From contig JASFIT010000265.1 of NCBI GenBank assembly GCA_050122535.1, positions 1-6,679 on the forward strand: 6,679 bases of DNA, given 5' to 3'. The DNA comes from JASFEQ01 sp050122535. Its GTDB lineage: Bacteria > Desulfobacterota > DSM-4660 > Desulfatiglandales > HGW-15. Each line of letters begins with the position of its first letter. Positions within the stretch are counted from its first letter, which is position 1. The notes beneath the pieces were generated by a model, which saw nothing but the letters and a program-made list of their open reading frames with translations, ran no database searches and was not told where the DNA came from. Positions 1 to 5,791 of the stretch are shown piece after piece. Position numbers and translations under genes: made by a program.

Positions 1-190
1 CTACCCCTTCTTCTTTGGCATTCCTTATGGCTTCCAGGAGTTGTTCCTTTTTCATAGAACTGACACCAGTGATCTCTGGGAGCCCTTTGGCCACCTTCTT
101 CAGTTCCTTGACTGTCATCTCTTCAATAGGCTTTTCCTCTTTTGCCTTTGCCTCTTTCTTAACCTCATCTTTTTTGCTCTCTTTTGCCAT
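1..190 (-). CDS. Rho_N-domain small protein (5' part; continues beyond left edge)
   Basis: This is the N-terminal 63 codons of a minus-strand gene that leaves the window at position 1 without a stop. Seen: residues 1-20 are very rich in Lys and Glu (MAKESKKDEVKKEAKAKEEK), a disordered charged leader. Residues about 25-60 read MTVKELKKVAKGLPEITGVS then MKKEQLLEAI, which matches the helix-loop-helix Rho termination factor N-terminal (Rho_N/SAP-like) fold. In Rho this domain precedes the RNA-binding part; short free-standing Rho_N proteins occur in many bacteria and mostly lack a known role. Binding to nucleic acid is therefore only inferred. The start is supported by AGGAGAGG at 196-203, five bases before the ATG. 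It lies 97 bp downstream of the slipin gene on the same strand and may be the last gene of the operon or a separate unit; I see no convincing terminator in the gap at 191-286. Whether another domain follows cannot be seen. Confidence 0.72.
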   Translation of the reverse strand, partial: MAKESKKDEVKKEAKAKEEKPIEEMTVKELKKVAKGLPEITGVSSMKKEQLLEAIRNAKEEGV

Positions 191-286
191 AGAAACCTCT
201 CCTGCTCCTATTTCTAGGTTCGCACCTCAATGCTTTTCACTGCTGTGGCCTGTTCCCTTTGGGGCGGATCACAAATTCGGGGTTTT

Positions 287-1027
287 TTATTCTCCCCGCT
301 TTAAAAATGGCTTCAACAGGTCTATGGGTATTGGGAAAAGGGTGGTGGAATTATTCTCTGCAGATATCTCTCTCAAAGTCTGCAAATATCTTAGCTGCAA
401 GGCCTCAGGGTATTTTTGAATAATGGCCGCTGCCTCTGACAAACGAGTGGCAGCCTGAAATTCACCCTCTGCATTGATCACCTTGGCCCGTCTTTCCCTT
501 TCTGCCTCAGCCTGCCTCGCCATAGCGCGTTGCATCTCCTGGGGCAGGTCTATATGCTTCACCTCCACGGTTGTCACCTTGATTCCCCACGGATCCGTGG
601 CGTGGTCCAGGATGCCTTGCAGTTGTGTGTTTATTTTTTCCCGCTCTGCCAGGAGTTCATCCAATTCCACCTGTCCACATACACTCCGCAGCGTGGTTTG
701 GGCCAGCTGAGAGGTGGCGAACAGGAAGTTTTCCACCTCGATGACGGCATTGTTGGGATCCATGACCCGGAAGTATATTACGGCGTTCACCTTCACGGAA
801 ACATTGTCCCGGGTGATCACGTCCTGGGAGGGAACATCCATGGTTACCAGGCGTAGGCTCACCTTGACCATCTTATCTATGATGGGGATGAGAATGATCA
901 AACCCGGTCCCTTGGTGCTGATCACGCGACCCAGTCTAAAGATCACGCCCCGCTCGTACTCTCTCAAGATCCTAATGGCCGCAGCGAGGAAGAAGATAAT
1001 TAAAACGACTGCTAAAATCCAAAACAT
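287..1027 (-). CDS. Slipin, SPFH/band 7 membrane protein (NfeD partner)
   Basis: A 246-residue stomatin-like protein of the prokaryotic slipin type, at typical length. Seen: one N-terminal hydrophobic segment (residues 2-20) followed by the hallmark REYERGVIFRLGR (22-34), then GPGLIILIPIID with a hairpin-forming proline, and an SPFH core with MDVPSQDVITRDNVSVKVNA (63-82). Next come a charged helical stretch with the QAEAERERRAKVINAEGE motif (172-189) and the C-terminal NSTTLFPIPIDLL (226-238), all diagnostic of slipins. Slipins oligomerise at the inner membrane through the SPFH and coiled-coil regions. In archaeal homologues the C-terminal hydrophobic part is a substrate of the NfeD protease encoded next door. 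The start has a good SD (AAAAGGGGG at about 1033-1041, five bases before ATG). It is 64 bp downstream of nfeD, the usual pairing. A membrane scaffold or membrane-quality role is the family-level expectation; the exact job is unknown. Confidence 0.93.
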   Translation of the reverse strand: MFWILAVVLIIFFLAAAIRILREYERGVIFRLGRVISTKGPGLIILIPIIDKMVKVSLRLVTMDVPSQDVITRDNVSVKVNAVIYFRVMDPNNAVIEVENFLFATSQLAQTTLRSVCGQVELDELLAEREKINTQLQGILDHATDPWGIKVTTVEVKHIDLPQEMQRAMARQAEAERERRAKVINAEGEFQAATRLSEAAAIIQKYPEALQLRYLQTLREISAENNSTTLFPIPIDLLKPFLKRGE

Positions 1028-1091
1028 ACTATCCCCCTTTTCTAATGTTACAAAAAACGATGAAATTCATACCGAGTACAAATGCCTTATC

Positions 1092-2408
1092 CTATCCGTT
1101 CACTTTTTTGGCCGCCTTCCTGACCCGCAACATCAGGCCATCGGCACCCTCCACTTCCACCTTCTCATCCGCCTCAATCTTCTCCCCGGCTGTAGCCCTC
1201 CAGTATTCCCCGTGGACAAAGATCAACCCCTCTGGATCGATATCCTCCTTGACGAGACCGATCTCGCCTATCAGGCCATCCTTCCCGCTCTTAGGTTGGG
1301 TCCGGTAGGCGCGAAAGGCCAGGGTAGAGACCACGACAAAAAAGCCCCCCACCAAAACCACGGTGGGCGCCATCAACTTGAGGGAAACCTTCAAATCGTC
1401 AAAAAGCATGATGGACCCGAGGGTGAGGGAAATGAGGCCGCCAAGGGAGAGCGCCCCATAGCTTGTGACCTTGATCTCTGCAATAAAGAATATAATGGCC
1501 AAAGCAATGAGCAGCAGACCCGCGTAGTTCACCGGTAGGGTCTGAAAGGAATAAAAGGCGAGGATTAGGGAAATAGCCCCAATAACACCCGGGAAGATGA
1601 CGCCCGGATGGGACAACTCAAAATAGAGACCCGCCAGCCCGATCATCATGAGGATATAGGCTATGTTGGGATCACTAATGGTCTTCAGTATCCTATCCCT
1701 GACGCCTGGCTTATAACGGGTTTTGGCCAGACCGGCTGTCTTGAGGATGATTTTGCCTTCTCTAAGTGTTATCTCCCGCCCTTCTAAAAGCTTCAAGAGC
1801 TCATCCACATCCTTTGCTACCAGATCAACCACATTTTTTTTCACCGCTTCATCAGCCGTAATGGATACACTCTCCCGAATCGCCTTTTCCACCCATTCCG
1901 CATTCTTCCCTTTTTGCTGGGCAATGCCCCGGCCATAGGAGGCCATGTCATTGACCACCTTCTCGGTCATGGTCTTTTCCATGTCTTTGCCGCCCGCTGT
2001 CACGGGATGGGCAGCCCCAATGTTTGTTCCGGGTGCCATGGCGGCCACATGGGCAGCAACGGTCACCATCACTCCGGCGGAGGCAGCTCCGGCGCCTTGG
2101 GGGCTTACATATACCACGACCGGTACTCGGGAATTGAGTATGGCCTTCACCATAGTCCTCATGGATGAAGCCAGACCGCCCGGCGTATCCAGACGGATGA
2201 TAACCAAAACAGCCCCCTTATCTTCGCCTTTCTCAAGGCCTCTTTTGAGAAACGTGGCCGTAGCTGGGCCTATAGCGCCTTCCAGCTCTATGATCATCAC
2301 CTCTCGTTCATTTGTGACGCCAGGCGATGGCCCCAGAAACATCCATGCAAGAAAAACCATGCTCATCGAAATGTATAGAAAAAGACCCATATGTCGTCGT
2401 TTATGCAT
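1092..2408 (-). CDS. nfeD: Long-form NfeD: membrane-bound ClpP-class serine protease with C-terminal OB domain
   Basis: A full-length (438-residue) NfeD of the protease-containing class. Seen, numbered from the chosen start: N-terminal signal/anchor segment (about 9-25), and a ClpP/SppA-like domain with LVIIRLDTPGG (68-78) and the nucleophile motif GAASAG, catalytic Ser at 110. The likely general base is Lys150 in MTEKVVNDMA, as expected for the Ser/Lys dyad of this family. Four or five hydrophobic segments follow (about 250-365), then an NfeD OB-fold (about 378-425, GLIGEIGLVKEDIDPEGLIF). Homologues cleave the C-terminal hydrophobic part of the neighbouring slipin. I chose the ATG at 2406-2408: GGAGGT lies eight bases upstream, and this ATG overlaps the stop of the uracil-DNA glycosylase gene in ATGCATAA, suggesting translational coupling. 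An in-frame ATG at 2430-2432 would add eight residues but lacks an SD and would put charged residues before the signal segment. Confidence 0.93.
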   Translation of the reverse strand: MHKRRHMGLFLYISMSMVFLAWMFLGPSPGVTNEREVMIIELEGAIGPATATFLKRGLEKGEDKGAVLVIIRLDTPGGLASSMRTMVKAILNSRVPVVVYVSPQGAGAASAGVMVTVAAHVAAMAPGTNIGAAHPVTAGGKDMEKTMTEKVVNDMASYGRGIAQQKGKNAEWVEKAIRESVSITADEAVKKNVVDLVAKDVDELLKLLEGREITLREGKIILKTAGLAKTRYKPGVRDRILKTISDPNIAYILMMIGLAGLYFELSHPGVIFPGVIGAISLILAFYSFQTLPVNYAGLLLIALAIIFFIAEIKVTSYGALSLGGLISLTLGSIMLFDDLKVSLKLMAPTVVLVGGFFVVVSTLAFRAYRTQPKSGKDGLIGEIGLVKEDIDPEGLIFVHGEYWRATAGEKIEADEKVEVEGADGLMLRVRKAAKKVNG

Positions 2409-3117
2409 CTTTTTTGACCTCCAATCCCACATGCTTCATGATCTTCTGAATATCATCCCACACTTGGCGCTTTGCGGATGGGTTCCGAAGCAGATAGGCC
2501 GGATGGTAGGTGGGCATCAGCGGGATATCCATAAAAGAATGCCACCTTCCTCTCTCACGGGTTATTTTAAAATCCTTTCCTAGAAGGGCCTGAACCGCTA
2601 TTCGACCCAGGGTGCAGATGACCTGTGGTCTGATCAGATTGAGCTGCTCCTTCAAGAAGGGGAGACACGTCTCTATCTCATCCCCTTCAGGATCACGGTT
2701 TTTTGGGGGCCGACATTTCACCACATTACATATATACACTTCTTCTCTGGAAAGGCCCATCGCATTGATGATTTTATTCAAAAGCCTTCCCGCCTCCCCC
2801 ACAAAGGGCAGTCCCGCCTGGTCCTCCTCCCTTCCAGGCCCTTCGCCCACAAAGACCAGGCGCGCTTGAGGAGAACCTTCACCAAAAACCAAATTCGTCC
2901 TGCCGTAACCCAGTTTACACCGCTTGCAGTCCCCGATGTATTTTCTCAAATCTTCAAGAGAGGTGAAACCTGATGTCCTGGTGTCAAGATAATCGAGGGA
3001 TGAGGGTGAAAGCGTTGGCCCCTCCAGACCCATCTCCATATTAGCCACCACAAGCTTTTTCAGATGGCTCACAATCTCTCTAAATTCCTCTACCGGCCTG
3101 AAGACCTGCTCTTCCAT
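2401..3117 (-). CDS. udg: Family 4 uracil-DNA glycosylase (Fe-S type)
   Basis: Removes uracil (from cytosine deamination or dUTP misincorporation) from DNA, starting base-excision repair in the cytoplasm. Seen in the 238 residues: four cysteines in the family 4 [4Fe-4S] arrangement, Cys64 and Cys67 (DCKRCKL), Cys135 (NVVKCRPPKNRDP) and Cys151 (ETCLPFL). The uracil-pocket motif is VGEGPGREEDQAGLPFVGEAG (from residue 90), and motif 2 is TYHPAYLLRNP (203-213) with His205. The first 50 or so residues form a helical extension without recognisable catalytic motifs; such extensions are common in this group and their role is unclear. The start ATG lies inside the 3' end of coaBC (28-bp overlap), with AAGGA only three bases upstream, a weak SD spacing, so translation may depend on ribosomes finishing coaBC. 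Its stop overlaps the nfeD start. The family is often annotated as phage SPO1 DNA polymerase-related protein. Confidence 0.95.
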   Translation of the reverse strand: MEEQVFRPVEEFREIVSHLKKLVVANMEMGLEGPTLSPSSLDYLDTRTSGFTSLEDLRKYIGDCKRCKLGYGRTNLVFGEGSPQARLVFVGEGPGREEDQAGLPFVGEAGRLLNKIINAMGLSREEVYICNVVKCRPPKNRDPEGDEIETCLPFLKEQLNLIRPQVICTLGRIAVQALLGKDFKITRERGRWHSFMDIPLMPTYHPAYLLRNPSAKRQVWDDIQKIMKHVGLEVKKDA

Positions 3118-4298
3118 AATTCCTTGATTCTTTCTAGGAGTTGATCGGCCACTTCCTCTTTTGCCATGAGAGGGAACTCCTCCATCTCACCGTCTCGATA
3201 GATGACCTTTACCAGATTGGTGTCTGACTCAAACCCGGCATCTTCTCTGCTCACATCATTGGCCACAATCATATCCAGATTTTTCTGGCGCAATTTTTCC
3301 GTCGCGTTGGCCAAAAGGTCTTCTGTCTCTGCAGAAAATCCCACGAGAATGCAGCGGGAGTTACCCCGCTTGTTGCCTAGTTCTGCCAGGATATCAGGAT
3401 TTCGCACCAGTTCAATGGATTGGATCTCCTTCTGCTTCTTGATTTTCTGTTCGGCCTTCTCACGGGGTCTATAATCTGAGACAGCCGCTGCCTTGATAAT
3501 CACGTCATATTGCCCGCTGCCATTGAAAACCGCCCTTTTCATCTCCTCCGTCGTCTTGACCCCGCAGAAGGTCACATCAACAGGAGGTTTCAGATCCGTA
3601 GGGCCGCTCACCAGCATCACATCAGCGCCTCTGCGTCTTGCTGCACCAGCCAGCGCATAGCCCATCTTGCCGGTAGACCTGTTCGTGATATACCTCACCG
3701 GATCTATAGGCTCCACCGTGGGGCCCGCTGTAACGAGAATTCTCAAGCCTGAAAGATCCTGGTCAGAAAGCAAGATCCTCGCCTGTTCCAGGATGTCAAC
3801 CGTTTCTGGCAGTCGACCAGGCCCTTTTGCCCCGCAGGCCAGTTCACCCTCCGAAGGTTCCATAAGGAAATAGCCCCTTTCCCTGAGCTCTCTGATGTTC
3901 TTCTGGACTGCGGGATTCAAAAACATCTGGGTGTTCATAGAAGGGCAAACCAGGATCTTGGCTGTGGCAGCGAGTATCATGGTGGAAAGAAAGTCGTCGC
4001 CGATCCCATTGGCCATCTTTGAGATAAAATTGGCCGTTGCGGGGGCAATGAGGATCAAATCCGCATCCTGCCCCCAGTTGATATGGTCCATGGGGGCGGA
4101 GTCTGGCTTCCACATATCCCAGACGACCCTATTCCCTGAAAGGGCTTCAAACGTGAGTGGAGTAATGAACCTTGTGGCATTGAGGGTCATGGCAACTTTG
4201 GTATGGGCCCTTGCATTCACAAGGAGCCTGACTAGCTCTGCGGCCTTGTAAGCGGCAATGCCACCGGTCACACCCACTATGACTTTTTTGCCTTCCAT
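3090..4298 (-). CDS. coaBC: Bifunctional phosphopantothenoylcysteine decarboxylase / phosphopantothenate-cysteine ligase
   Basis: Performs two consecutive steps of coenzyme A synthesis: CoaB joins 4'-phosphopantothenate and cysteine using CTP, and CoaC, an FMN flavoprotein, decarboxylates the product to 4'-phosphopantetheine. The length (402 residues) is typical. Seen in the CoaC half (1 to about 175): VGVTGGIAAYKAAELVR (8-24), active-site His72 in MDHINWG, FMN loop IAPATANFISKMANGIGDD (84-102), substrate motif PSMNTQM (119-125) with Asn122, and Cys155 in the flexible flap ACGAKGPGRL. Seen in the CoaB half (about 185-395): TAGPTVEPIDPVRYITNRSTGKMG (190-213) with Asn206, KAAAVSDYRP (269-278), the catalytic KIKK lysine motif (285-288), and GFSAETED. 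It begins 34 bp after the LysM/SPOR lipoprotein gene; an in-frame stop lies two codons before this ATG, so no longer ATG start is possible. SD-like AAGAG touches the ATG, so initiation may be weak or coupled. Confidence 0.97.
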   Translation of the reverse strand: MEGKKVIVGVTGGIAAYKAAELVRLLVNARAHTKVAMTLNATRFITPLTFEALSGNRVVWDMWKPDSAPMDHINWGQDADLILIAPATANFISKMANGIGDDFLSTMILAATAKILVCPSMNTQMFLNPAVQKNIRELRERGYFLMEPSEGELACGAKGPGRLPETVDILEQARILLSDQDLSGLRILVTAGPTVEPIDPVRYITNRSTGKMGYALAGAARRRGADVMLVSGPTDLKPPVDVTFCGVKTTEEMKRAVFNGSGQYDVIIKAAAVSDYRPREKAEQKIKKQKEIQSIELVRNPDILAELGNKRGNSRCILVGFSAETEDLLANATEKLRQKNLDMIVANDVSREDAGFESDTNLVKVIYRDGEMEEFPLMAKEEVADQLLERIKELWKSRSSGR

Positions 4299-4332
4299 CT
4301 CTTAATACAATCTAATTAGGCTTTCGCTTTCT

Positions 4333-5130
4333 TCAATAACCGCCGAAATCCCTAAATTCTTCCTTATCCGCTTTGGTTTTCCAGGGATCTCCGAGATTTA
4401 ACAGGGCCTTTATCATCTCACCCACTGCATCCGCCTCGGCCTTTTCTCCGAAAAAGCCGACCCGTACCCTCATATAATCCTTCCCCTTTACCTTGGTACG
4501 GGTTATGTAGACGAGATATCCCTCTTGGAGGAGTTTCATGGTCGCCGGAATAATCTCCTTTTTGTTCGGCGTGGATAACACATTGACGACCCACACCTTA
4601 TTGGCCCGCTTCTTTAGATTCTCCTTTTTCTCATCAGGCGTGATAATCTTCAGCCTCATTCCCTCAAGCAAGGGGCGATCTGCAAAATCCTCCCACACCG
4701 CCATCTTTCCGAGCTTGTCCATGTTAAGACGGCATAGTATGGGCCACTTCAGCGGATCGCCATACACATCCTTTCTTCCTGCGATGCGGGCCAGACTATC
4801 CCCCTTCTTGATATAATAATATCCTGGCTCTTGCTCTTCGGTTCTCTCCTTTCCTACGCCCTCCATATCCGGCTTTTCTGAACCCTTCTCGGGGAGGGCC
4901 GCCATCTCGGCTTCAGCCTTTTTCTTCGGTTCCGCTTTTGTTTTTTCCAAGCCTGCGATCGGGGCTGGAGGCGTTTCCACCTTTTTCTGGGGAGGTTGCG
5001 GTGGCTTCCTAATGGGCTTCACCACCTTGTTCCCTCTTACTGGTGGCAGGGCCTCCTCTTCTTTTGAGCAACCGGCGACCGACAAAAACAAAGTCAAACA
5101 GACACAAATTGTGAGGGCTAGAGCTTGCAT
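4333..5130 (-). CDS. LysM + SPOR domain outer-membrane lipoprotein (peptidoglycan-binding)
   Basis: A 265-residue predicted lipoprotein carrying two peptidoglycan-binding domains. Seen, numbered from the chosen start: signal peptide ending in lipobox LSVAGC with Cys21, followed by Ser (no Asp at +2, so outer-membrane sorting is expected). A Pro/Lys/Glu/Ala-rich linker (about 25-100) could span periplasm. A LysM domain (about 104-165) begins YYYIKKGDSLARIAGRKDVY and contains YGDPLKWP. A SPOR domain (about 178-245) has VWVVNVLSTPNKKE and DYMRVRVGFFGEKAEADAV. LysM binds GlcNAc-containing glycan; SPOR recognises glycan stripped of stem peptides, often at division sites. A cell-wall or division-associated role is inferred. 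I chose the ATG at 5128-5130 because GGAGGG (5136-5141) lies five bases upstream; the ATG at 5143-5145 adds five residues and has no SD. It is the first gene of the minus-strand block, with a promoter at 5230-5258. Confidence 0.9.
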   Translation of the reverse strand: MQALALTICVCLTLFLSVAGCSKEEEALPPVRGNKVVKPIRKPPQPPQKKVETPPAPIAGLEKTKAEPKKKAEAEMAALPEKGSEKPDMEGVGKERTEEQEPGYYYIKKGDSLARIAGRKDVYGDPLKWPILCRLNMDKLGKMAVWEDFADRPLLEGMRLKIITPDEKKENLKKRANKVWVVNVLSTPNKKEIIPATMKLLQEGYLVYITRTKVKGKDYMRVRVGFFGEKAEADAVGEMIKALLNLGDPWKTKADKEEFRDFGGY

Positions 5131-5158
5131 CGTATCCCTCCGCATTGTCTAATAGAAA

Positions 5159-5186
5159 CCTGGCCCCCCAGGCCTACGTAGACCCC
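5159..5186 (-). promoter_or_regulatory. Short palindromes in the lipoprotein 5' leader
   Basis: Inside the predicted leader of the minus-strand transcript there are two adjacent palindromes: CCTGG-CCCC-CCAGG (5159-5172, 5-bp stem) and the overlapping near-palindrome GGCCTACGTAGACC (5171-5184), which pairs fully if G-T wobbles are allowed. They could be an operator or a small leader hairpin upstream of the SD. No known riboswitch or regulator site is recognised. Confidence 0.25.
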
Positions 5187-5229
5187 TCAAAAACCCTGCA
5201 ACTATTTGAAGCGCATAGATTTTTACCGT

Positions 5230-5258
5230 ATTAAAGCGCAAAAACAGCCAATTGACAA
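5230..5258 (-). promoter_or_regulatory. Sigma70-type promoter for the minus-strand operon
   Basis: Reading the minus strand, a -35 box TTGTCA (5253-5258) and a -10 box TTTAAT (5230-5235) are separated by exactly 17 bases. Each box matches the consensus at five of six positions. Transcription would begin near 5223, giving a leader of about 90 bases before the LysM/SPOR start. An A/T-rich tract (TTTAGTTTTTTATTG) lies just upstream of the -35 box and could serve as an UP-like element. The assignment rests on pattern only. Confidence 0.6.
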
Positions 5259-5370
5259 TAAAAAACTAAACAGACCCCTTTCCCGCTCTAACGAAGCTGT
5301 CGAAAAACCGGCCTGTTAGAGGCTGATGGAAAATGTCCGTATGCAAGGCTTCCGAAATCCCGAGGAATGA

Positions 5371-5390
5371 GGCGTACAGAGAAGTACGCC
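5371..5390. repeat. Central hairpin of the MITE-like element
   Basis: A perfect 7-bp inverted repeat GGCGTAC / GTACGCC with a six-base AGAGAA loop. It sits near the middle of the element if the 50-bp nested unit at 5401-5450 is subtracted. It is not followed by a T tract on either strand, so it is not a canonical terminator. Confidence 0.7.
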
Positions 5391-5400
5391 GCAGTGACTT

Positions 5401-5450
5401 GCCCTGTTAAATCGGCTTCGCCGTCTCGCGTAGCGAGAATTTAACAGGGC
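5401..5450. repeat. 50-bp nested palindromic unit forming a perfect three-way junction
   Basis: Every base is accounted for by three nested stems. The outer stem is GCCCTGTTAAAT (5401-5412) with ATTTAACAGGGC (5439-5450), 12 bp and perfect. Inner hairpin A is CGGC-TTC-GCCG (5413-5423). Inner hairpin B is TCTCGC-GTA-GCGAGA (5424-5438). No unpaired base remains at the junction. On the minus strand hairpin A contains GCGAAGC, a heptamer known to form an unusually stable DNA mini-hairpin, so the minus strand should fold better when single-stranded. It resembles REP-like or IS200/IS605-end palindromes, but the family is not identified. Confidence 0.75.
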
Positions 5451-5531
5451 GGGGGATGAGGGTAACGCAGCAGATGGGCGTTTTCCGACAGCCTCAACAT
5501 AAACCTGTTCCATCCTTGACACCTCCCCTTG

Positions 5532-5563
5532 CCTTGGAGTATTGGAGTATCGGAATATTGGAG
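5532..5563. repeat. Octamer tandem repeat, four units (consensus TATTGGAG)
   Basis: Four successive 8-base units are seen: CCTTGGAG, TATTGGAG, TATCGGAA, TATTGGAG, followed by TGATG. The period is exactly eight. Two units are identical and the others diverge at two or three positions. The array is noncoding and lies between the MITE-like element and the PurD leader. Such arrays can be polymorphic by slippage. Confidence 0.6.
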
Positions 5564-5615
5564 TGATGCCGTTGTGCAACCATCAAGTACTTTTTTGCTT
5601 TTTTTTGATCCAAAT

Positions 5616-5631
5616 CTCCATCACTCCTTGG
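5616..5631. repeat. Inverted counterpart of the octamer repeat, two units
   Basis: CTCCATCA followed by CTCCTTGG keeps the 8-base period but in the orientation opposite to the array at 5532-5563. The nine bases CATCACTCC (5619-5627) are the exact reverse complement of GGAGTGATG (5560-5568). The two could pair across a T-rich loop of about 50 bases. Confidence 0.45.
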
Positions 5632-5634
5632 CCC

Positions 5635-5791
5635 AGACCTGATTTGCAAGGCGCGAGGTCTCCTCAGATTGCCTTTGAAAGGGTTATAGACCTATCTGGA
5701 TCATGTGCAGGGGTCGCGCCAGCACGCCGTTCCGTGAAGGTTGGGACAGGATTATGGATATTTTAACCTAAAATTACGGGGATGTTTGACT
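5635..5791 (+). promoter_or_regulatory. Leader region of the PurD-like gene
   Basis: This stretch before the PurD-like start holds AGACCT (5635-5640), its complement AGGTCT (5656-5661), and AGACCT again (5688-5693). The middle copy can therefore pair with either neighbour, an arrangement seen in leaders with alternative structures. CCTTTGAAAGG (5672-5682) is a small palindrome. I find no convincing -35/-10 pair and no match to the purine, ZTP or PRPP riboswitch cores. GGGGAT (5778-5783), eight bases before the ATG, is the probable SD. Regulation is speculative. Confidence 0.3.

Larger units (their letters stand above)
5293..5495. repeat. MITE-like dispersed repeat with terminal inverted repeats
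   Basis: The right end GTTTTCCGACAGCCTC (5480-5495) is inverted with respect to GAAGCTGTCGAAAAAC (5293-5308; 14 of 16 match). It is also inverted with respect to a second inner copy beginning GAGGCTGATGGAAAATG (5319-5338; 16 of 20 match when the right end is read from 5495 to 5476). A perfect hairpin, GGCGTAC-AGAGAA-GTACGCC (5371-5390), sits between them. There is no transposase or credible ORF inside. The body (CCGAGGAATGAGGCGTAC, and GATGAGGGTAACGCAGCAG on the right arm) resembles dispersed intergenic repeats I associate with Desulfobacterota genomes; that is recollection, not a search. It could be a nonautonomous element mobilised in trans, or a REP/BIME-type unit. No clear target-site duplication is visible. 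Confidence 0.62.

Noticed and set aside
191..300. Possible terminator after slipin: CGGGG (279-283) with CCCCG (295-299) around the stop codon.
   Set aside because: It has only a 5-bp stem, overlaps the end of the coding region and is not followed by a T tract on the minus strand.
714..1538. Long plus-strand open frame (274 codons) opposite slipin and nfeD.
   Set aside because: It is antisense to two strongly recognisable genes and spans their intergenic gap; its translation shows no domain character. The same applies to the 212-codon frame at 1945-2583.
2409..2432. Longer nfeD start adding eight residues.
   Set aside because: The SD GGAGGT at 2417-2422 would lie inside the coding region, the upstream ATG has no SD, and the shorter form starts directly before the signal segment.
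5401..5450. Possible integron attC site: GTTAAAT and ATTTAAC fit the GTTRRRY and RYYYAAC core-site patterns.
   Set aside because: In attC the RYYYAAC box is at the 5' side and GTTRRRY at the 3' side; here the order is reversed on both strands. There are no L-boxes, no extrahelical bases and no cassette genes or integrase.
5316..5579. Open frame of 87 codons on the minus strand.
   Set aside because: It runs through the inverted repeats and the octamer array, has no SD and no recognisable protein features; it is a by-product of the repeats.
5532..5631. Short repeats considered as a CRISPR array.
   Set aside because: Units are 8 bp and directly abutting with no spacers, and there are no cas genes.
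5542..5766. Open frame of 74 codons on the plus strand upstream of the PurD-like gene.
   Set aside because: It begins inside the octamer array, has no SD, has an implausible composition and overlaps the leader; no homology signal is visible by eye.
5635..5791. Purine, ZTP or PRPP riboswitch upstream of the PurD-like gene.
   Set aside because: None of the conserved core motifs of these classes could be matched by eye; only short alternating complements were seen.
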